NCBI GenBank assembly: GCA_013396635.1
Contig: WBMW01005746.1
Coordinates: 497,362-561,361 of the forward strand
Source of the DNA: Penelope pileata
Taxonomy: Eukaryota > Chordata > Aves > Galliformes > Cracidae
DNA: 64,000 nt
Direction: 5' to 3'
Shown: positions 60,627-64,000 of the stretch, piece after piece
How the letters are laid out: each line of letters opens with the position of its first letter
How positions within the stretch are numbered: the first letter of the stretch is position 1
Position numbers and translations under genes: made by a program
The notes under the pieces: model-generated
Told to the model about the DNA's origin: nothing
Databases searched by the model: none
What the model saw: the letters and a program-made list of their open reading frames with translations, nothing else

Positions 60627-60761
60627 TCAAGGTAAGGTAAGGAAGACCCTGGTCTTAAAATAGACACAAGACAGTACATAAATCACATTGAAGCACTGTA
60701 TGAACTTTGATTTCTGGAGCGGTGTGTTTGAAGGGTACACTGCCCCTTTCCTCAGTGTAAA
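60627..60761 (-). other. Acceptor-led ORF, doubtful exon
   Basis: A superb acceptor (AAATTTCTTTTTCTCTCCAG) at 60762 leads into 45 codons (FTLRKGAVYPSNTPLQKSKF...) ending in TGA at 60627, without a convincing donor. Its phase does not follow the exon at 63196-63320. It could be a skipped or alternative terminal exon, or chance. Confidence 0.18.
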
Positions 60762-61399
60762 CTGGAGAGAAAAAGAAATTTTCAAGACAACCAGAACTGG
60801 GACTGGAAAAGAGCTCAAATGTCCCATCCTCTTACCAGCGGCAAATATGTTCTAAAGAAGTGCATTCACCTACATCAGCTTTGCCATAGTCCAAGATGTA
60901 TCTTTGTGCGACATCACTTGTGATTTATCTCACTGGGAGGAGAGGCAACCCAACTACCTCACTTCACACTCAGGTGGAAAATATTTCAAATTTTGTTGAA
61001 GACAATACTGAAGCCAATAGAAATATAATCTTTCTGATATTTGTAAGCTTTTGTTCATGTTGGGTAAGGTGTAAATACAATTAGGATTTAGGTGTTTAAC
61101 AGGTCAGTAATACAGCCTTGCTTCGATAACACAATTCAGAGCTATACACTGGCCATATGTATCAGATCAGTGACAGCAGCACACTGAGCAGGCAAGTGCC
61201 TCAATTTAGCATGCTTATTAGGGAGCTGTGTTTGGTCCCAACGGGACCATCTCTTCCTAGGGTGCGTAGCAGCAGTTTAGATTGGTATTCAGCAGTTACT
61301 GAACGCCAATCTTTGCAAGCACTTTTAGATTAGTAGGAGTTTGGAGCACTTTCTGTATCCAAAAAAGCTTAAGATGCTGTAGACATAAGAGGCCATTTA

Positions 61400-61960
61400 G
61401 GAGTGCTCCAGCACAGGCCTTGACACATCTACCTCATTTCTGATAGAGTTCAGTCCAGTCTGTACTTAAAGCCCCAGTAACAGAGCACCTCCATAGCTTT
61501 GCAAAAAGCAAGCTGAGTCTGTGATGGTTCTTAGCATTAGAAAGCTTTTCCTAATGTCCAGTATCATTTTTTCTTGCTGTCAATTATGTTGCTATCACCT
61601 CTCTCATTATCTGCTAAGCACATGGAGATGGAATCCAGGAATCCATTTCTTTGTTTTCATACAAGCCTTTTCTGTGTGCAGCTTCTTATCCCTGTCATCT
61701 CTTCTTCACTTTAATTTTCTCCAATTATTCAATCTTACCCTTTCCGTTGTATTTTCTAGATTTTTGGTTCTTCTTAGAGCGCTTTCCTAACAGCACACTC
61801 ACCTGCCATTTAACACCTGTCTTCAGGAGGTGCTCAACACTGGACCTGAAGCCTTACCAGTGCCTTCTCCTAAGAGTGGCTTACAGCTCTTACAGTCTCT
61901 CTATTAGGACCACATTCACTGAAGGTGCCAATGTCTACTTTCACCATTTAATTAAAATCA
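61400..61960 (-). mobile_element. Old CR1-type LINE fragment
   Basis: The plus strand shows the reversed CR1 order: AGAAAGCTTTTCCTAATGTCC, a CTTCTTCACTTTAATTTTCTCC segment (normally CTCTGGACTTCCTCCAATTTG), then CTTCAGGAGGTGCTCAACACTG and TGGACCTGAAGCCTTACCAG (normally ACTGGACACAATACTCCAG... CCTTATCAG). All are strongly diverged. The serine/leucine-rich ORFs at 61521-61971 on the opposite strand are shadows. Confidence 0.6.
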
Positions 61961-62219
61961 AAAGCGGATGAACTGATGATAAGAGAAGCCAAGCATTCAG
62001 CTGGCATGAATTGGTATGGCATCTTATGTCTATCAACAACACTGACACTAATGGAGCGTGGTGAACCTACCAGGCTTACAAATGCCCTGGCATTAAAACA
62101 TCCAAGCTTCCCGATCTGTTTCACTACAAGTGCTGCTTTTGCCAACTGCAGGCTGGAACTGTACCATCTCTTTTGGATCTGTATTTGTAAATCTAAACCT
62201 GCCTTGCTGTTGTGATGGA

Positions 62220-62650
62220 TATAAAATGCTGGTTTATGAATGATTCATGCTTGCTTAATTAATAACAATTGTTTAACCAGAAGGAATTGTTGCATGAAGT
62301 ACTAAAATTATACTAAATCCAAATCCTGCTCTATTTTTTTTTTATGTTTAAAACTCATGAATTAAAAGATCGTGATTAACTATTTCAGTTTTATCAAAAC
62401 GCACCAACAATGCCTTATACTCAGTGTCATCAGCTCTGATTAACTCTAAAACAGAAAAACATGTTTCATTGATAGGAGGCATCACAAAACATTCATAAAG
62501 GTATCCCAAGTAACAATGCAATTCAGGTTTACAGGTAGCATGACTTATTTCACAGATATACCAATTGAAAATTAACTAATGAAACCTGAGCAAATAATGT
62601 GAATTAACAATATTTTCAGAGGAAAAATGTGTTAACAATCAAATTTGGAT
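62220..62650. promoter_or_regulatory. Possible conserved noncoding element
   Basis: AT-rich unique sequence between candidate exons with GCTTAATTAATAACAATTG, GTGATTAACTA, CTGATTAACTC, TGAAAATTAACTAATG and TGTGAATTAACA. The motif clustering suggests an intronic regulatory element, but the local AT content makes chance clustering plausible. Confidence 0.15.
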
Positions 62651-63195
62651 AGCATCTTTTCCATTCTTACCATTCTCTGTCAGGTTGTTGTTCTGCTCCC
62701 ACATTTTCAGATTTGCTGATCTTTTGGGTTAGACTTCACTGTGGGAGAAGAGATTTATTTTACTGTAATTCATTTTACAGATGAAAATCTTTAGTTGATA
62801 AATAATGATATACCATTTAAATTGTTCTCATTTTATCCAGCTTGGTCTTCAGACTTGTTGCTGCATGTTTTCCTCTACACTTTGGTCATATGTTCATTTC
62901 ACGAATTGTACAGCAGAAAATATTACATTCATGGACTTGAAAGATTTGAAAAGATTTGGAAACTGTCTAACTGTCATTTATGACAGTCAACTTTGTTGCA
63001 GGCACAGTGTAAGCCTTTCAGACTAGACACGATCAGGGAACAATTATTTTTAATGCACTACGTTCTACTGAAATCAGGAAACACGCATTTCTGTTACTAT
63101 TATTTAACATCTACATTGCAGTAACACCCAGAAGTAGAGCTCCCTTGTTTTAGTGATTATGCTGTCTTGTTTAAGTGTGTTGGTAAATCCCTTAC

Positions 63196-63320
63196 CTGTG
63201 TATGGTAAGGAGCAAAGATGACCTGGATGGACGATAATTCACAATGGATGTTAAAGGCCTTGAAATTTGGTCCTTGTCAGAAAGCTGACAGTGTAGATCG
63301 TTCCATGTCATCAAAACAAA
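63196..63320 (-). CDS. Candidate internal exon, product unknown
   Basis: A 125-base segment on the minus strand has a clear acceptor (GCAATTTCATTTCAG) at 63321 and donor (CATACACAG|GTAAGGG) after 63196. Only one frame is open: FVLMTWNDLHCQLSDKDQIS, RPLTSIVNYRPSRSSLLLTI, H plus two bases (AG). Joined to the next candidate at 60415 the split codon AG|G gives arginine and the frame continues, the best phase-consistent junction in the window. The composition is ordinary soluble protein. I do not recognise the family. Confidence 0.45.
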
Positions 63321-64000
63321 CTGAAATGAAATTGCATTGATTACTATAGCCACCACATGGTCTCTCCAACTGCTAAAGCAGTACTTTGATAGAATTACTC
63401 TTCTGAATGCAGTCACTATACTTGCTATTTGCACTGGCATTGATAATAATAATGCAAGAATAGCAATACTGCAGCTATCTTTCAGTGTTGGCATTTCCTA
63501 GTCTGCGTAACTTCTAAAGCTCACACCTCACTGTGGTGAATTCTCTAAGGAAGGACTAGCAAAATAAGACTCGTTTTTGTTAGGTTGTTTGGTTTGGGTG
63601 TGGGCTGATTTTTGGTGGTGGTGGGTTTTGTTTGTTTATTTTGCAAAAAAGACCTTTGTGCTTTGAATGGAGATAGCTTACAAAATTGGGTTACCAGATT
63701 AGCAGCTCATGACTTGTGTTACACTCTAGTGACATTGTGTTGGCAAAAGAGAGACTGAGAAATTATTTTGTTATGAAAACATAAACTATATGGAATATTG
63801 TGGAATACAGATAACATAAGGAGACACCCTCCAGTCTCCAAAAGATTGCATTTTTAATGCCAACAGTATTTCTTCTAATTTCAGTGCTGAAGCAGTTTCA
63901 TTTGGCGAAGTGCTTGTTTCCTTCTGCCTCATACTCAGTAATATCCTGAGACAAAAATTATACGTCAGGTGAAGTACTGAAAGTATAAACTGCTGTGTAA
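63321..64000. other. Probable intronic or flanking DNA
   Basis: AT-rich sequence with no repeat recognised. A G/T-rich low-complexity stretch (TTTTTGGTGGTGGTGGGTTT-like) lies at about 63590-63640. The next upstream exon of the minus-strand candidate gene, if any, would lie beyond the window. Confidence 0.4.

Noticed and set aside
60865..60927. Minus-strand exon idea (DVAQRYILDYGKADV) after an acceptor TGCCTCTCCTCCCAG
   Set aside because: All three frames from that acceptor meet a stop before the donor-like GTAG|GTGAAT.
61521..61971. Plus-strand ORFs of 89 and 106 codons, serine/leucine rich
   Set aside because: They fall on the non-sense strand of an old CR1-type fragment; composition follows its pyrimidine-rich strand.
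1..64000. CRISPR arrays, tRNA, rRNA, endogenous retroviral genes
   Set aside because: I looked for regularly spaced repeats, tRNA A/B-box pairs and retroviral protein motifs and saw none that I could support by eye.

Overview
The window is about 64 kb of AT-rich, CpG-poor vertebrate DNA. It is most likely from a bird: the recognisable interspersed repeats are almost all CR1 retrotransposon (LINE) fragments, several carrying the avian CR1 3' end (TTCCAACC, a 30-60 base spacer-like tail, then ATTCTATGATTCTATG-type octamers). I see no SINE/Alu-type elements, no endogenous retrovirus and no bacterial-style gene. Species cannot be fixed from the sequence. There is one 15-base run of N (52620-52634) inside a poly(A) tract, so this is a draft-assembly contig.

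Layout. Positions 1-11.9 kb are unique AT-rich DNA with one possible conserved noncoding block (about 2.5 kb). From 11.9 to 13.1 kb two CR1 copies lie head to head. From 13 to 38 kb the DNA is mostly unique, with CR1 pieces at 17.9, 21.8, 23.75 and 32.7 kb, two very old amniote-type repeats near 33.3-33.5 kb, a GC-richer block at 36.3-37.15 kb, and three possible plus-strand exons (17.1, 20.2 and 26.95 kb; the 20.2 kb one is best). From 38 to 50 kb there are CR1 remnants (38.86, 43.9, 48.8 kb), microsatellites and two stretches that look like conserved homeodomain-rich regulatory elements (40.0-40.4 and 47.3-47.6 kb). From 50 to 64 kb lies the most gene-like part: a series of exon-like open segments on the minus strand with good splice sites (63.3, 60.4, 59.9, 58.6, 57.5, 55.9 and perhaps 55.5, 50.7 and 41.9 kb).

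Interpretation. My best reading is that the right end overlaps part of a large intron-rich gene running from right to left, whose product I do not recognise. Only the first junction (63.3 to 60.4 kb) joins in a consistent reading phase. Others need a missing exon or contain a stop or frame change near the end, so an unfinished model, mis-called exons by chance, or a decaying gene all remain possible. Most open frames in the window are short and expected by chance at this base composition.
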